Assembly (NCBI GenBank): GCA_030620095.1 | Contig: JAUTXW010000108.1 | Span: forward strand, 1,364,001 to 1,428,000 | DNA: 64,000 nucleotides | Origin: Kuschelorhynchus macadamiae | Taxonomy: Eukaryota; Arthropoda; Insecta; Coleoptera; Curculionidae | Direction of reading: 5' to 3' | In this document: one piece after another, positions 22,345 to 34,539 of the stretch | How the letters are laid out: each line of letters starts with the position of its first letter | Position numbering within the stretch: position 1 is the stretch's first letter | The notes under the pieces: model-generated | The model's database searches: none | What the model was told of the DNA's origin: nothing | What the model saw: only the letters and a program-made list of their open reading frames with translations | Translations under genes and position numbers: made by a program

Positions 22345-22746
22345 GAGAAAATCAGCTCCAGAAAATTCGAAGAAGTTTGACATTCCCCTCCATCATTCTT
22401 TCTCACTTCAGACTCATGCCAACCTAATGCCATAAAATAAAATAATAATTACAGTGGAGTTCACTGCTGGCGCCACTAGTATAAGGGAGCAACAACCCGA
22501 TAATATTCGGTGTCCCCGAATAGAGCTGGCGAACTGCCCCTGAGCAAAACCAAAATCGTAACTGAAATACAAAAACCAGACTTTGTTAAAGCTGGCTGGA
22601 TGCCGAAAAATAAGAAACCAATGAGACCATAGTGACAGAAGAGAAAGGCAGGCAAATTACGAATATTTGTAAACAAAACAAAAACAAATTTCATTTGTCT
22701 TAATTTAGAGAAGTTGAAAATACTTTACAAAATGTAATTCAATGAA
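22345..22746 (-). repeat. Dispersed repeat A, copy 2 (inverted)
   Basis: Reverse-complement match to 1-395, from TATGTTTTATTCATAATTCA at 22746 down to GATTTTCTCG at 22345. Here the family's complete outer end is inside the window, so 22746 approximates the other boundary. In this copy the inner end is not followed by transposase sequence, so repeat A is independent of the transposase fragment at 397. Confidence 0.85.
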
Positions 22747-23229
22747 TTATGAATAAAACATATTGAGGTATGTAAAATGTAATTTACCTAAAAAATGGTC
22801 ATATTTAACTGCAAAGTGTTAAATTGATATTTACAAGAAAGAAGAGAGTAAATATGTTTATCATAATTCATGTGAGTGAAATGGACTGAAAGAAGAAACA
22901 AAAAAAAACAGAATATTTTATTGTAAATGAAAAAATTGTTATTTTCATTAATAAAGAAGGCCAGTATCTTATGAACTAAAACTGATTATATATTCAAAAT
23001 ATGTCACTTTCAATAGTAACACCCAATTACTATAAATTCTATTAACTTTCTTTTATAAAGTGTATGATATGTAAATTTGGAAAAATCCAACTCGTAGAGT
23101 TATTCGACAGGATGGTGTTAGAACACTGTGTGAAAATCAGTAACTATATAACTAGCCAAATTTAGTAATTGCCTCAGTGTTACTATAAACTAAATAATTA
23201 TACATAAATTTGAAAATGTTATAAGTTTA
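22747..23229. other. No recognisable feature
   Basis: AT-rich spacer without supportable features. Confidence 0.45.
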
Positions 23230-23664
23230 CATGTTTTTCTCTTCTAGACCAAATGTTACCAGTTCATTTCTATGTAACACTTGATTTTTGTGCAAAATTG
23301 GAGGAAATTGAATACAGTTTTTTGAGTAATAATTTTTTAACGTTTCACTAGACTGTCATCTCGTTTAGGCATATTGGATTTTTACCAAAATATTACCAGG
23401 TTATCCTCTTATGACCCTTATATTTTTGACTAAGATTTGAAGTCAATCTCATGAGTAGTTTTTAAGCTATGTCGCGAACTAGTAGACAGACAGACAGACC
23501 GACCGAAGGAATTGATAAAACATATTTTTTTGCATCTAGAGACTCTAAAACCCAATTATATGTAAAATCTGAAAGGGTGATTTTTTTTACAATTATAAAT
23601 ATTTTATTTGGCCGCCATCTTGAATTAGTACCCAAATTTTACCAGTTGGTTCCTACATAATACT
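23230..23664. repeat. Dispersed repeat C, split by a LINE
   Basis: Contains TTACCAGTTCATTTCTATG, a GACAGACAGACAGACCGACC run near 23485, GGAATTGATAAAACATAT and GGCCGCCATCTTGAATTAG. It breaks at 23665 with the word ATAATACT and resumes after the same word at 25941-25948, so the LINE between is a later insertion. Confidence 0.8.
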
Positions 23665-25940
23665 TACTAGAAGCCTTTAATCTTTACCAAATTATTTCTG
23701 AACCTACAAGGGTTAATCCTTCAACAAACAGCTCTAGCTTTATTGACATATTTACTAATAATTATTTAGCAGTCAAAAAAGCACATTCAGTTCACATTCC
23801 AGAATCTATTACTGATCACAAACTTATTTTCGGTGTATTCGATGTTGGGAGCACTGAAAGCAATATAGAATATACAATCTCCCGTGACTACAAAAATATT
23901 AACTTAGTTTGATACATGATTCGTTACAAATAAATTGGCAAAGTATATATCACTTTGAAAGCATAGACTACAAAGTGGAAACATTTAACAGTTATATTAT
24001 ATTCCTATTAAATAAACATGCCCCTCTTCGCAAAAGGAAATTTAACAACAAACTTTTTTACATGTTGGGTCACAAAAGCATGCCATAACTAGGAAAAAAA
24101 AACTTATTTTAATCAAATATCTCAAGCTAGAGGACGTGATTTTTGGAATAATGCCAAAAAACTAAACTTAACCCAACGGGACAAAATTAAACATAAACCC
24201 GATCATCTAAAGAATCCTGAATAAATTAATAATTTTTTTCGTTCAAATGTTGCCAACAGTACCGTCTCTATTGAGAAAATTTAATATTATAACTCACATA
24301 CATTTTTGGATTTCAATAATCAAACCGAACTACATTTAAATCTTATTGATGTTGACCAAATACAGAAAATTATTATCAAAATTAAATCTAATGTGGTGGG
24401 AGAAGACGGACTTTCATTAAGAGATTTGCATATTTGCCTACCTTATGGCATGGAACCTCTAATACATATTATAAATACCTGTATTTTGAATATCGTAGGA
24501 TCTGAAAACAGGCAATCATGAAGCCTCTATCAAAGATATCTAACCCAAGGGAATTTAAAGATCTTAGGCCTATAAGTATAAAACCGACAGTCTCAAAAAT
24601 ATTAGAAAAACATATTTTCAATCAAGTTACCAATTTTGTAAATAGATTCAACGTTATTCCGCAATGTCAGTCGGGTTTTAGGAAACACTTTAGTACCACT
24701 ACTTGTTTGGTAAACATTACTAATAATATTCGTCAATATGAAGACAAAAAAGAATCCACATGCCTGGCATTGCTGGACTTCAGTAAAGCATTCGACACCG
24801 TGGATCATGACACGCTACTTTCGAAGCCAAAATATTTCGGATTTTCGGACTCTGCAGTGCGTTTCTTCAAAAGTTGTCTAAATGACAGATTTTCTTGTGT
24901 CCCAGTAGGTAATAATTCTTCAGCCGAAAAATCACGCTTCATCCCCATCAGACTCAACACTTTCTCCTCGTCTGTTTTCTGTATATGTGGAGGACATGAA
25001 TAACTGCACAACTCATTCTACATTACATCAGTATGTAGATGATTCTCACTTGTTCCTGGCCTTTACAAAAAATATCTCTACCTGAAAAACGTTTGAAATC
25101 TGACCTAAGGAACATTTACAAATTTGCACACGAACACTAAAACATAATGCATCTAAGTCACAAATTATAGTTTTTAACTCGGGTAGAAAAACTAATACCT
25201 TTCAAGCTGAAGTAGAAGGTAATCTAATCCCAATCGTGAAAGAAGCCAAAAACTTAGGCGTTATTTTGGACAGCTGATTGACATTCTTGCCCCATATTGA
25301 AAATAAAATTAAAGCATCTTATATACGTTTAAAGCAATTGTAAATAGTAGCTAGATCTATGCCTCAAAAAACAAAATATTTTCTTTGTGACAGCTTAATA
25401 TTATCCCTTTTTGACTACTGCGATACTGTTTATGGGGATTCTTTGACTGTAAGCGTACGGCAAAGAATTCAAAAAGTTCAAAACTCTTGTATGAGATTTG
25501 CTTATGGTATTCAATATAAAGAGCACATAACCCCACACCTAAATAACCATAATATTCTTAATATGAAAAATCGTAGAAAATACCATATGTACTCGTTTAT
25601 CTATAGAATTATAAAAACAGAGCAACCAGCTTATATAGGTGTCAGTCTATGGAAAAAGACTATTATTACGAAACCAACAACTTGCAACATAACACATTTT
25701 TGTCATCCTCTGTCATGGTTTCTATGGAGGATTCTATCTACATTATCAGATGTGCTGATTTCTGCTTTTTACAGCTTCAATGTAAGCAAAGATTACTATT
25801 TTTCCGTCTCGCACTTTAGTTAGTTTACCTGTAGCACCAGCCCGCCGACCGCGCCGCTTCCCTCTTGCCCCGTTTCACCGCCGTTTCTGTCCAGCAGTAG
25901 CATGTAGTTTGTTTTGCTAATAAAAGTATTTTGAATTTGA
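23665..25940 (+). mobile_element. 5'-truncated LINE with 8-bp TSD
   Basis: Flanked by the duplicated word ATAATACT (23657-23664 and 25941-25948). The 3' end is AATAAAAGTATTTTGAATTTGA, a short A/T-rich tail without long poly(A). The 5' end starts inside the endonuclease domain, the usual result of incomplete target-primed reverse transcription. Coding content is described in the next entry. Confidence 0.9.
23690..25823 (+). pseudogene. LINE endonuclease end and reverse transcriptase, broken
   Basis: In order: the endonuclease C-terminus (FIDIFTNNYLAVKKAH, then ITDHKLIF with the conserved DH, about 23730-23850). Next is the RT start at 24306-24521 (IKSNVVGEDGLSLRDL) and the RT body at 24518-25003 (RPISIKPTVSKILEK, CQSGFRKHFSTTTCLVNIT, LLDFSKAFDTVDHDTLL). 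YVDDSHLF follows near 25035, and then the C-terminal region at 25359-25823 (RIQKVQNSCMRFAYGI). Several frameshifts and stops separate these. It is the same broad clade as the LINEs at 11765-14284 and 26166-34539 but a distinct copy. Nonfunctional. Confidence 0.87.
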
Positions 25941-25948
25941 ATAATACT

Positions 25949-26160
25949 AGATTTTTGTGCAAAATTTTTCAAAGTAGTTTTTTAGTAATAATTTGTTTAA
26001 CATTTCACTTTTACCTAAATTAATTAATGACCAAAATTTGAGATCAATCGGGTAAGTAGTTTTTGATGTATGTCGTGAACAAACAGACAGACGGAATTGA
26101 GAAAACATGTTTTTCAGCATCTGGGGACCGGGGGAAGTAAAAATAGAAATTTATATTATT
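25949..26160. repeat. Dispersed repeat C, distal part
   Basis: Continuation of the repeat interrupted at 23665: ATTTTTGTGCAAAATTT, TTTTTTAGTAATAATTTG, AACAAACAGACAGACGG, GAATTGAGAAAACATG and GCATCTGGGG. Matches the modules at 5400-5520. Confidence 0.75.
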
Positions 26161-27015
26161 CTATTTAATAATAATAATAATAATAATAAAGACTTTTATT
26201 AAGAAAATAAATATATAAAATATGAAAAATATATATTGAAAAGATATATTCACAAAAAAGCAAATCATGAAGAGAGTGGCGAAGTCTAGCCTAATTAGGC
26301 TACTCCTACTCAACCAACAACTCGCCATGATTGGCCTTTCACAGTTTTTGAAGCCGGTAGTTTAACAACACAATAGATGGATGAACCCTAATAATAAACA
26401 TACAATCCTACAAACGAAATAGTGATATTATACGAAATAGTTATATTATATCTCAACAGTTGGCCCCTTTCTTCTTTAGTCTTTAGTCATTGCGTATTTA
26501 GCAAATAAGAACGAAATTTAAATTTAAATTTGTTCATGTTAAATAATTTAAACTCGCTTGGTATAGAATTGTATAGTTTAACAGCGTTATAACTAAAGCT
26601 TCTTTGAAACATTGCGGTTCTATGACGAGGCATTGTAAAAATATTTTTATAGCGAATATTTCGATTCGGACATTGCTTCTTGGAATGAATTTTTTATTTA
26701 AAATGTTTGATGTATTTGGTGACGTAAAGAGTTTATGTACGAAATTACCAAGATGATACACCTGTTACGCATATTAAGCCAATTACATTCCTTTATTTTA
26801 TGGGATATGCGATTAGACTTTCTTACTCCATAAATTAGCCTACAGCAGGAAATTTGCATTTTATGTATCCTATTCCTCTCAAATTCCACAAGACATGGCA
26901 TATAGATAAAATGGCAATAGGAGTAATGAGAAGAAAGAACGAGACTATCACAAAGGATTTTTTTTAAATTACGGTTGAGAAAATGACGATTATTGAAAAT
27001 AAATTTTAAAGAACC

Positions 27016-27250
27016 TGTAAAGTGCCCTTATTGATAGGGTTTTCTAAACTACTTAAATCACAATTAAACTCCGGAGCTACTACAAAACTCACTCTTTATT
27101 TCCACGTTTTACAACAACTGTCGAGCTTCTCTTTCTCGTTATCTAAATTACATCATCTATCTTTAGTCATCCACCGAATCTCAGTTCGGTGATTCATTGG
27201 GTTTCCAAGGGTATTGATTATATTATATAATATTATTTTCGTACTCTACA
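27016..27250 (-). repeat. Gypsy 3' LTR
   Basis: TGTAAAGTGCCC to CGTACTCTACA on the plus strand, 235 bp, nearly identical to 32192-32427. Confidence 0.95.
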
Positions 27251-27488
27251 TCCCTTCCTTTTTATAAATTAAAATAAATTAAAATATAACCTCAACTAAT
27301 ATATAATCCTAGCAATAACAATAATTAACAATCATTGCGAACGTAATTTTGATCATTGTTTACAACAAATAACAGAACTAAAAGACTAATAAATAAACTT
27401 GTAGCAGAATATTAAATATTAGTAAGATGTTACATTGACATCTTCTTATACATTAAAGTGCAACCTAAATTAATATAATCTAAATAAA

Positions 27489-30400
27489 CTAGAACAAGTG
27501 AAACACGTTTCTTCTATATTGTTTTCCCGTATTATCGTTTCTTACTTCTACATCTCCACTATCTTTGGAAACCACTACGTGTGGTGTAGAGTCAAAATTT
27601 GGAGTTGTTTTGTTACCTTTGACCACGTTCTTTAGATAAACCTTGTCTCCTACTTGTATGTCATTTTCTTTTGCTCTCCTTTTTCTGTCACTGTATACTT
27701 TCCCTTTTTCCTTTTCAATTTTGTCTTTATCCTTCATTTCTTCATCGATAAGTTGATTTGCGTTTGTTAAGCTGGGTATCTTATCTCTAAACGGTCTACC
27801 AAAAAACAGTTCTGAAGGGGTTTTCCCAGTAGTAGAATGAGGTGTGCTATTATACATGATTAAATAGTCCCTTAGTTCCGATTTCCAATTTTTTTTGTTG
27901 CTTGGCTAATTTTCATTCGTTTAAGTATGCTTCTGTTCTGCCTTTCAACCTCTCCATTTTGTTGTGGCCAGTAAGGAACGGTGTTAAAAATTGTTATGCC
28001 CCTTTCTTTACAAAAATTTTTGAATTCTTCCGATGTGAACTATTTTCCGTTGTCTGCGGTTATTGAAATAGGAAAACCTAACCTTGAAAATATTTCTTCA
28101 AGTATTCTGACAGTATCGGCTGCAGCGATGTTTCGCATAATCTTGATCTCCTTGTATCTGCTAAAATAATCTACTATTACAAACAGATACTCTCCACTCG
28201 GTAGAGGGCCCATAAAGTCGACTGCAACATCTATCCATGGGGCTGATGGAAGTTCTCTGCGTTTCATTGGTTCTGGTGGATTTGGTGCTGATACCAGGGT
28301 ACATCCACTGCAGGTTTTGACCATTTTTTCTGCTTCCTGATCAATTCTAGGCCACCAAACTTTTGTTCTGAGTCTGTTTTTCATTGCCACTGTACCTGGA
28401 TGGCCTTCATGTGCGGCTTGTAGAACTTTTTCTCTCAAATCCTTTGGTATAATTATTCTGTTTCCTCTCAATAATATATCTTTAAAGAAGCATAACTCTG
28501 TTTGAAATAGTTTGTAGTTGGATACAGAGTCGTCCCATATGCTTTGAAATAGCCCTTGTTTTACCAATAAAATTTCCTTGTCTGCTAAGGATAATTCGTT
28601 AATTTCAGGAAGGGTTACCGCTCTTGGCCTTGAGTGTTCAACTACATGGTGTAAATATTTTTCATCGCTATATGGAACGATGTTTGTTTGAGTTATGCAA
28701 AGTCTCGACAGTGGGTCTGCTATGTTGTTTTTACCCGGCTTGTAAATGGTTTGAAAGTCAAAGGATTGTAGGCGAAGTACCCACCTCTCAATTCTAGCAC
28801 AAGGCTTTGCTTTTTTTCCGAATATGACTTCCAACGGCTTATGGTCAGTTACAAGTTCAAATCTTTTTCCATACAAATATATTTTAAAATGTTCCACAGA
28901 CCAGACCAATGCCAGAGCTTCTTTCTCGGTTTGGCAGTAGCGCTTTTCACAGTCGGTAAGGCTTTTATTTCCATAGGCTATGACTCTTGCTCCCGAACTA
29001 TCGTATTGGATCAAAACGGCACCTAGAGCCACTGGGCTCGCATCTGCATAAACTTGAGTTTTGTCATTTGGGTCGTAGTATCCTAGTGTATTAACATTTG
29101 ATAGACTTTCTTTTAGATTTCAAAATGCTTTATTTTGTTCTTCCATCTAATACTTCTCAATATTAGCATGTTTACTTAGTTTTAAACGCAATATTTTTCT
29201 AATAGGCTCACTCAGTGTTGCAAGGTTGGCAATCCACTTTCCAACGAAGTTTAATAGGCCCAAAAAACTTTGAATTTCATCTATTGTCTTTGGTGGTCTA
29301 AAGTTTTTTATTACTTTTACATGAGTGTCTAATGGCTTAATGCCTGTTGATGAAAGGACATGGCCTAAAAATTCAACTTTGCATATTTTATAAACACACT
29401 TGTTTTTGTTGAGGAATACGTTATTATACTTTAGCGTCTCAAGTGTTTTTTTAAGCCTTTCATCGTGTTCACTGTCGTCTTGACCATAAATGAGAATATC
29501 ATCTATAAAATTTACGGTGCCGCCACACGAATGCAAAATTCTTTCTAAAATTTTTTGAAATATTTCGGGCGCACATGATATGCCAAACATAAGCCTTTTA
29601 TATTGAAACAAACCCTTATTAGTGATGAATGTCGTAATATATCTGGACGTTTCAGAGATTTCAATTTGATCAAATGCATTTTTTATGTCCAACCTGCTAA
29701 AAAATTTTGCCTTTCTAAAATGTGGAAGTAAGATATCCATTGTTGGTAAAGGATGATTTTCTCTTTGAATGGCTTCGTTGGCTCGTCTCATGTCTATACA
29801 TATTCTCACTTCTCCATTTTCCTTCAAAATAGGCACCATTGGCGATACCCATTTCGCTGTACCTTTTACTGGCTCTATGATATCCGCATCCATAAGTTCT
29901 TTGAGTTTTTCTTCTACTTTGGCTTCTAATGGTATTGGAATTCTTCTATATGGTTGACATGCTGGTGTTACTGACTCATCAATTGGGATGTCGACCATAA
30001 CGTTCTTAAATTTAGGAAATTGTCCAATGACATTTATTCCTAAACCTATTTTTAGGACACCAAGGGCAATGGCAGTGGTTTTCCCTAAGAGACACCTGGT
30101 GCCATTTTCAATGACGTAGAACGTTGCTACTTCGGTATTTTTCCCAACAGAAATGTTTGATTCGAACGATCCAAGAATATGGAGTGGGTCTGTACTTCCA
30201 TAGGCGAAAAGTAGCTTTTCCGGATGTTTTTCTTGGTTCCAAACTTGAACTTTCTCCTTTTTTAATTTAGCCCATGTTCTGTCATCTATAACGTTACTTC
30301 TGCTACCAGAATCGATAAGCATGTCCACTACAACTCCACCAATGTTACATTTCATTATACTATCTTCATCGATATGAAATATATAGTCAAGCTCCTCTTC

Positions 30401-31219
30401 TCTAGTGTGGTGTTTAGACGAATTTCCTGAAGCAATTTTTCTTTGCATTTTCTCAGGTCTTTCTCCTTGTTTGTAACCACCGTTTCCAGCTTCGGTGTTA
30501 TGATGCCGTTTCCGAGGATTAGTTCGACAGTACTTTTGATAGTGTCCTTTGTAACCACATTTAGTGCATGTTCTTAATTTGGCTGGACATTTCGGAAAGC
30601 TTTGCAAATGATTTCCACCACAGCGCGAACATTTTTTTACGTTGGCTACATAGTTTAATTCAATTGTTTTTGGTTTTGAATCGACGAAGTCTTCTAACTG
30701 TCTGTTGACTGCTTCCAAAGCGTTAGCCCCTGCTATAATACCATCCAGAGTAATATTGTCGCCTGCGGCTAGAATTTTTTTTCTAAGTTCATTTGAAGAA
30801 CATTTTCCCACGATTTGATCTATAAGCCGCTCTTCAAGGTTGGTGAATTTACACTTTGCAGCCTGATTTCTGGGTCTAACAAGAAATTTTTCAAATTTTT
30901 CATTAGCGTCCTGTTTTGTCAAGCAAAAGATATGGCGCTCATATATTTTCGATTGCTTAGGGTAAAAATAGTCATTTAATTTATCTACAGCTACTTGGTA
31001 CACGTCTATATCTGGTTCATTTCCGGACTGGACATGAGCTCCTGGAAGGTTATAATAGACCTCCTGTAATGCACTACCAGCAGAATGTAACATAGTTGCC
31101 CTTTTTTTAACCGGATCATCGATGTTTGACGCTTCCAAATAAATCTGGAATGATCTCAACCATTTTTCCCATCTAATTCCAATAGAAGCTGGTTCGCCCT
31201 CGCAATCAAAGGGCTGCAT
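27489..31219 (-). pseudogene. Gypsy gag-pol polyprotein with stops and one frameshift
   Basis: 690 residues are open from 31219 to 29147: a gag-like N-terminus, two zinc knuckles (about residues 197-231, CSRCGGNH and CTKCGYKGHYQKYC), aspartic protease LIDSGS (301-306), and RT with SRLDIKNAFDQIEI and FIDDILIYG (catalytic Asp about 573-574). Two in-frame stops lie between 29147 and 29033. The frame then gives RNase H (28.9 kb), the HHCC zinc region (HEGHPGTVAMKNRLR, CSGC) and integrase (DVAVDFMG and TADNGK) to a stop at 28040. A frameshift in 28039-27858 follows, where NGEVERQNRS supplies the catalytic Glu. The tail at 27857-27489 is the integrase C-terminus. Single gag-pol frame as in Mag-type elements. 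Confidence 0.93.
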
Positions 31220-32191
31220 GGCTATTAAGTTTGCTATTTTTTCTCCTTGGTTGGGTCAATAAGCCCTGTGGAAGATTTCAAATCTTAGGTTTTATTTGAA
31301 CATTTAATTCGCGCGGCACACACAGGCCAATACCCCTTTTAGTTTGACTAGTTTATCCTTAACCCCGTTTTTTTTTTTTTTTTTTTTCCTTCACATACAA
31401 AATTAACATGCATACTTTTTTTTTTTTTAAACAATAATAAAACAATCAAACAGAATATATACGTAAATCTACTATAAACATATGTATAATTAGTGTATTT
31501 AGTTTTCAATTCATGTATTGATTATTTTTATTACTAGGATGAATAGTAATTTGTTAATAAAATGTTAATAAAAATGTTTGGTAATATGAGTAAATATTAT
31601 GTACTTAATTTATACTTATTACGACAGAGTGAAATTAAACAACTGTCTCCTTTTACAAAAACAGTTAACACCCTTTTTTGTTATCTGCCAGATTATATAA
31701 GCAAAATATTTCACAAAGAATTATTGATTTGTATGTAGAATGAAAAAAAAAAACATTTTTTTTTATTATTATTGTCTACTAATTAATAGCAATAATAATT
31801 AACACTGATTTAATATAATCTAATTAATGAATGTCCGTTACATATTATCGAAATATTTTTTCCGTAAGAAATTTAAGGAATGTGTTAATAAGTAATAATC
31901 AATGATGTAATAGTAATAATATACATATCAATATATAAAGTAGCTTCGAAACGAAATTAAAAGTAATATTCTTTTGATTCTTGTGCTCCAAACATCCTAG
32001 TTCAACACTATTTTGTGATTCACTTATTTTTATAACGTGGGTAAGTATTGCCTGTATGCTTTAGCGCTCGCGTTACTTTTTATGCCCAATTTTTTTTTTT
32101 TTTTTTTTTTTTTTAACTAAAAATTTAAAATATTTCTTTCTTCCTACCTTTTTCAGTTTAGAAAGCTATCCAATTAATCCTCGTCGCCACT
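31220..32191 (-). other. Gypsy 5' untranslated leader
   Basis: About 970 bp between the 5' LTR and the gag start, with long T runs on plus (31367-31388, 32089-32114), A runs on the element strand. No ORF. The primer-binding site is at its LTR-proximal end (32178-32191). Confidence 0.7.
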
Positions 32192-32427
32192 TGTAAAGTG
32201 CCCTTATTGATAGGGTTTTCTAAACTACTTAAATCACAATTAAACTCCGGAGCTACTACAAAACTCACTCTTTATTTCCACGTTCTTCCAACAACTGTCG
32301 AGCTTCTCTTTCTCGTTATCTAAATTACATCATCTATCTTTAGTCATCCACCGAATCTCAGTTCGGTGATTCATTGGGTTTACAAGGGTATTGATTATAT
32401 TATATAATATTATTTTCGTACACTACA
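32192..32427 (-). repeat. Gypsy 5' LTR
   Basis: Second copy of the 235-bp LTR, ending CGTACACTACA; followed by the TSD GAACC. Confidence 0.95.
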
Positions 32428-34539
32428 GAACCAAAGGCTTTTTTGTTAATATTTTTGTTGTTTAAATCGAAGGTAAAACTACACCCAAATTCTTAGCCGA
32501 CTCCGCGTAAGAGAGAGTAACGCCTCCCAACACAATCTTAGCGCTATTTTTTAAAATTTGTCTATTTACTTTATTTGAGATACACAGAAGTTTAGATTTT
32601 TCAGAGTTTAGATTGAGGTTATGTGTTTCAGACAGGGATCTTATAATTTCTAAATCGGAATTAATATGGTCTACGGCTTCTGCAGAATTTGAAACTTCAA
32701 AGCTACAATAAAGTTGAGTATCATCAGCGTACGCAATCGCCTGACAAAATTTAGGTGAGGTTATAATGTCTGACGTATATAGAATAAACAATAACGGAGA
32801 TAATACGGAGCCTTGAGGTACCCCAGAAAGAATATTCATCGTATTTGAATAAACATTATCCACAACCACTTTCTGAGAGCGACTGCGCAGACGCGATAAG
32901 TTTGACTGATTCGTCTGAAAATCCATAGTAATGAAATTTAGAAGAAAGGAGTTCATGATCGAGCGTGTCAAATGCTTTTGAAAAGTCCAAAAGCACTAGT
33001 AAACTTGCGTAAACCGCACTGATTATCCGGAATAATATAACTTTCTGTAAGAAACAAAAACATTTGATCATGCAAAACCTTTTCCAGTATTTTAGAGAGT
33101 ACTGGAAGTATGCTAATAATTCTAAGGTGTACAGTGGCTTTCCAATGGCAACTTTCCATGCATCTGGAAAATATTTATATTCAATGCAAGAGTTAATAAT
33201 GTGTAGAATGTAAATATCAATGAAAGGACTGCATAATTTAATCATATTAATTGAAATATCATCAGTTCCGCAGCAATTTGTTTTTATGGACTGAATACTC
33301 GAATTTATATAATCAAGAGTAGATAGACTAAAATTAAATTGACAATTGTTATTATAAAAATTATTTTTGTAGAAGTCGATTTTATCCTTGCCTTTATCAG
33401 ATATGTCTTGCAAAAAAGACCCAAAATAATTATTGATATCTTCAGGATTTGATAAATGGTGTGGCCGATTATAATTTTTATAAGTACGGATATTGAGATC
33501 TCTTAAAGTTTTCTAAGTTTTATATGAGTTATTTTCAGCACAAATAGTTTCAAGATAATGTTTTTTAGCTCGCCTAACTAATGACACTGTTTGATTACGC
33601 AAATTTTTATATGTATTTTTATTTCCTTCAGTAGGGTGTTTTTTATAGCGCTGCAAGGCTTTAGACCTATGTTTTTCATTTGCTTTATTTCTTCGGTTAG
33701 CCACGGTGCTTTAGGTTTAGTGATTCTAGCTTCTTTAAAGGGAGCATGTTTTTCAAATAGGTTTAGTAACATTTCATTAAATAATCTAATTTCATCATCT
33801 ATATTGCGTTCTCTGAGAATAACATTCCAATTTAAATTATATAGGTCTACGCAAAAATTATTGTAATTAAAGTTTTTAAAACAGCGGTATCTTATTACTT
33901 TGGGTGGGGGTTTATGTAGCTTAAAATTCGGATTAACGTATACAATATTGTGATCTGATATATCATTTGTCGGAATAGTACCGCAGCATTCAATTAACTT
34001 ATGATTGTTGACAAAAATTGGGACAATTAATGTGCTAGTGGACTTCGTTATTCTAGTGGGTTCACTTAGAATCTGAGAAAGGCCGTAGGACTCAAAATAA
34101 TCAGAAATTGGGGTATTTAAATTAAGAAAATTGATATTTAGGTCCCCAGTGCATATTACTTGATCGAACAAAGGAGAGATATATGAAAGTATACTGTCGA
34201 AATCTGGAATGAGGCTATTAATATTGAGGTGTGGAGGACGATAAAAAGCACCAATAGCAACCGTTATAGAGCGAAAATTAATTTTAATAAAAAGATGTTC
34301 CAATTGCGGATTTACTTGAATATTAAATGAAATATTTTTAGATGAAATTGATTCTTTAACATATGCCGCTATTCCACCCTCACGTCCTAACCTATCGACC
34401 GTATAAATACTATATCCAGGGATAGCAACAGCATAATCCATAATATATTCTGTGAGACAAGTTTCAGTGACCTTACTAAATCAGAAAATGTGTGAAATCC
34501 TGTAAGTAGCGATCTGATATTGATATGAGCAAATTTCAT

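Larger units (their letters stand above)
27016..32427 (-). mobile_element. Ty3/gypsy LTR retrotransposon
   Basis: 235-bp LTRs bracket a minus-strand gag-pol. TSD GAACC lies at 27011-27015 and 32428-32432. LTRs start TG and end CA on either strand. Next to the 5' LTR (right side, minus strand) the primer-binding site begins TGGCGACGAGGATT. Next to the 3' LTR a polypurine tract AAAAAGGAAGGGA lies at 27251-27263. Architecture is gag-protease-RT-RNase H-integrase, no env. LTRs differ at only a few bases by eye, so the insertion is fairly young although the ORF already has stops. Confidence 0.95.
26166..34539 (-). pseudogene. Near full-length LINE ORF2 region, split by a gypsy element
   Basis: Read on minus from an ATG at 34539 (MKFAHINIRSLL). 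The endonuclease at 34441-33578 has GREGGIAAYVKESI, CTGDLNINFL and ISDHNIVYV. The RT at 33413-32462 has LLVLLDFSKAFDTLDHELL, LSGVPQGSVLSPLLF and AYADDTQLYCSF. After the gypsy element it resumes at 27010-26534 with NRIHKMQISCCRLIYGV. The 3' end is a (TAA)n tract at 26166-26190 (TTA on minus), a common LINE tail. Several frameshifts break it. The halves meet at the duplicated GAACC, proving the LINE is older than the gypsy insertion. CR1/Jockey/Daphne-like clade by motif; ORF1 not seen. Confidence 0.88.
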
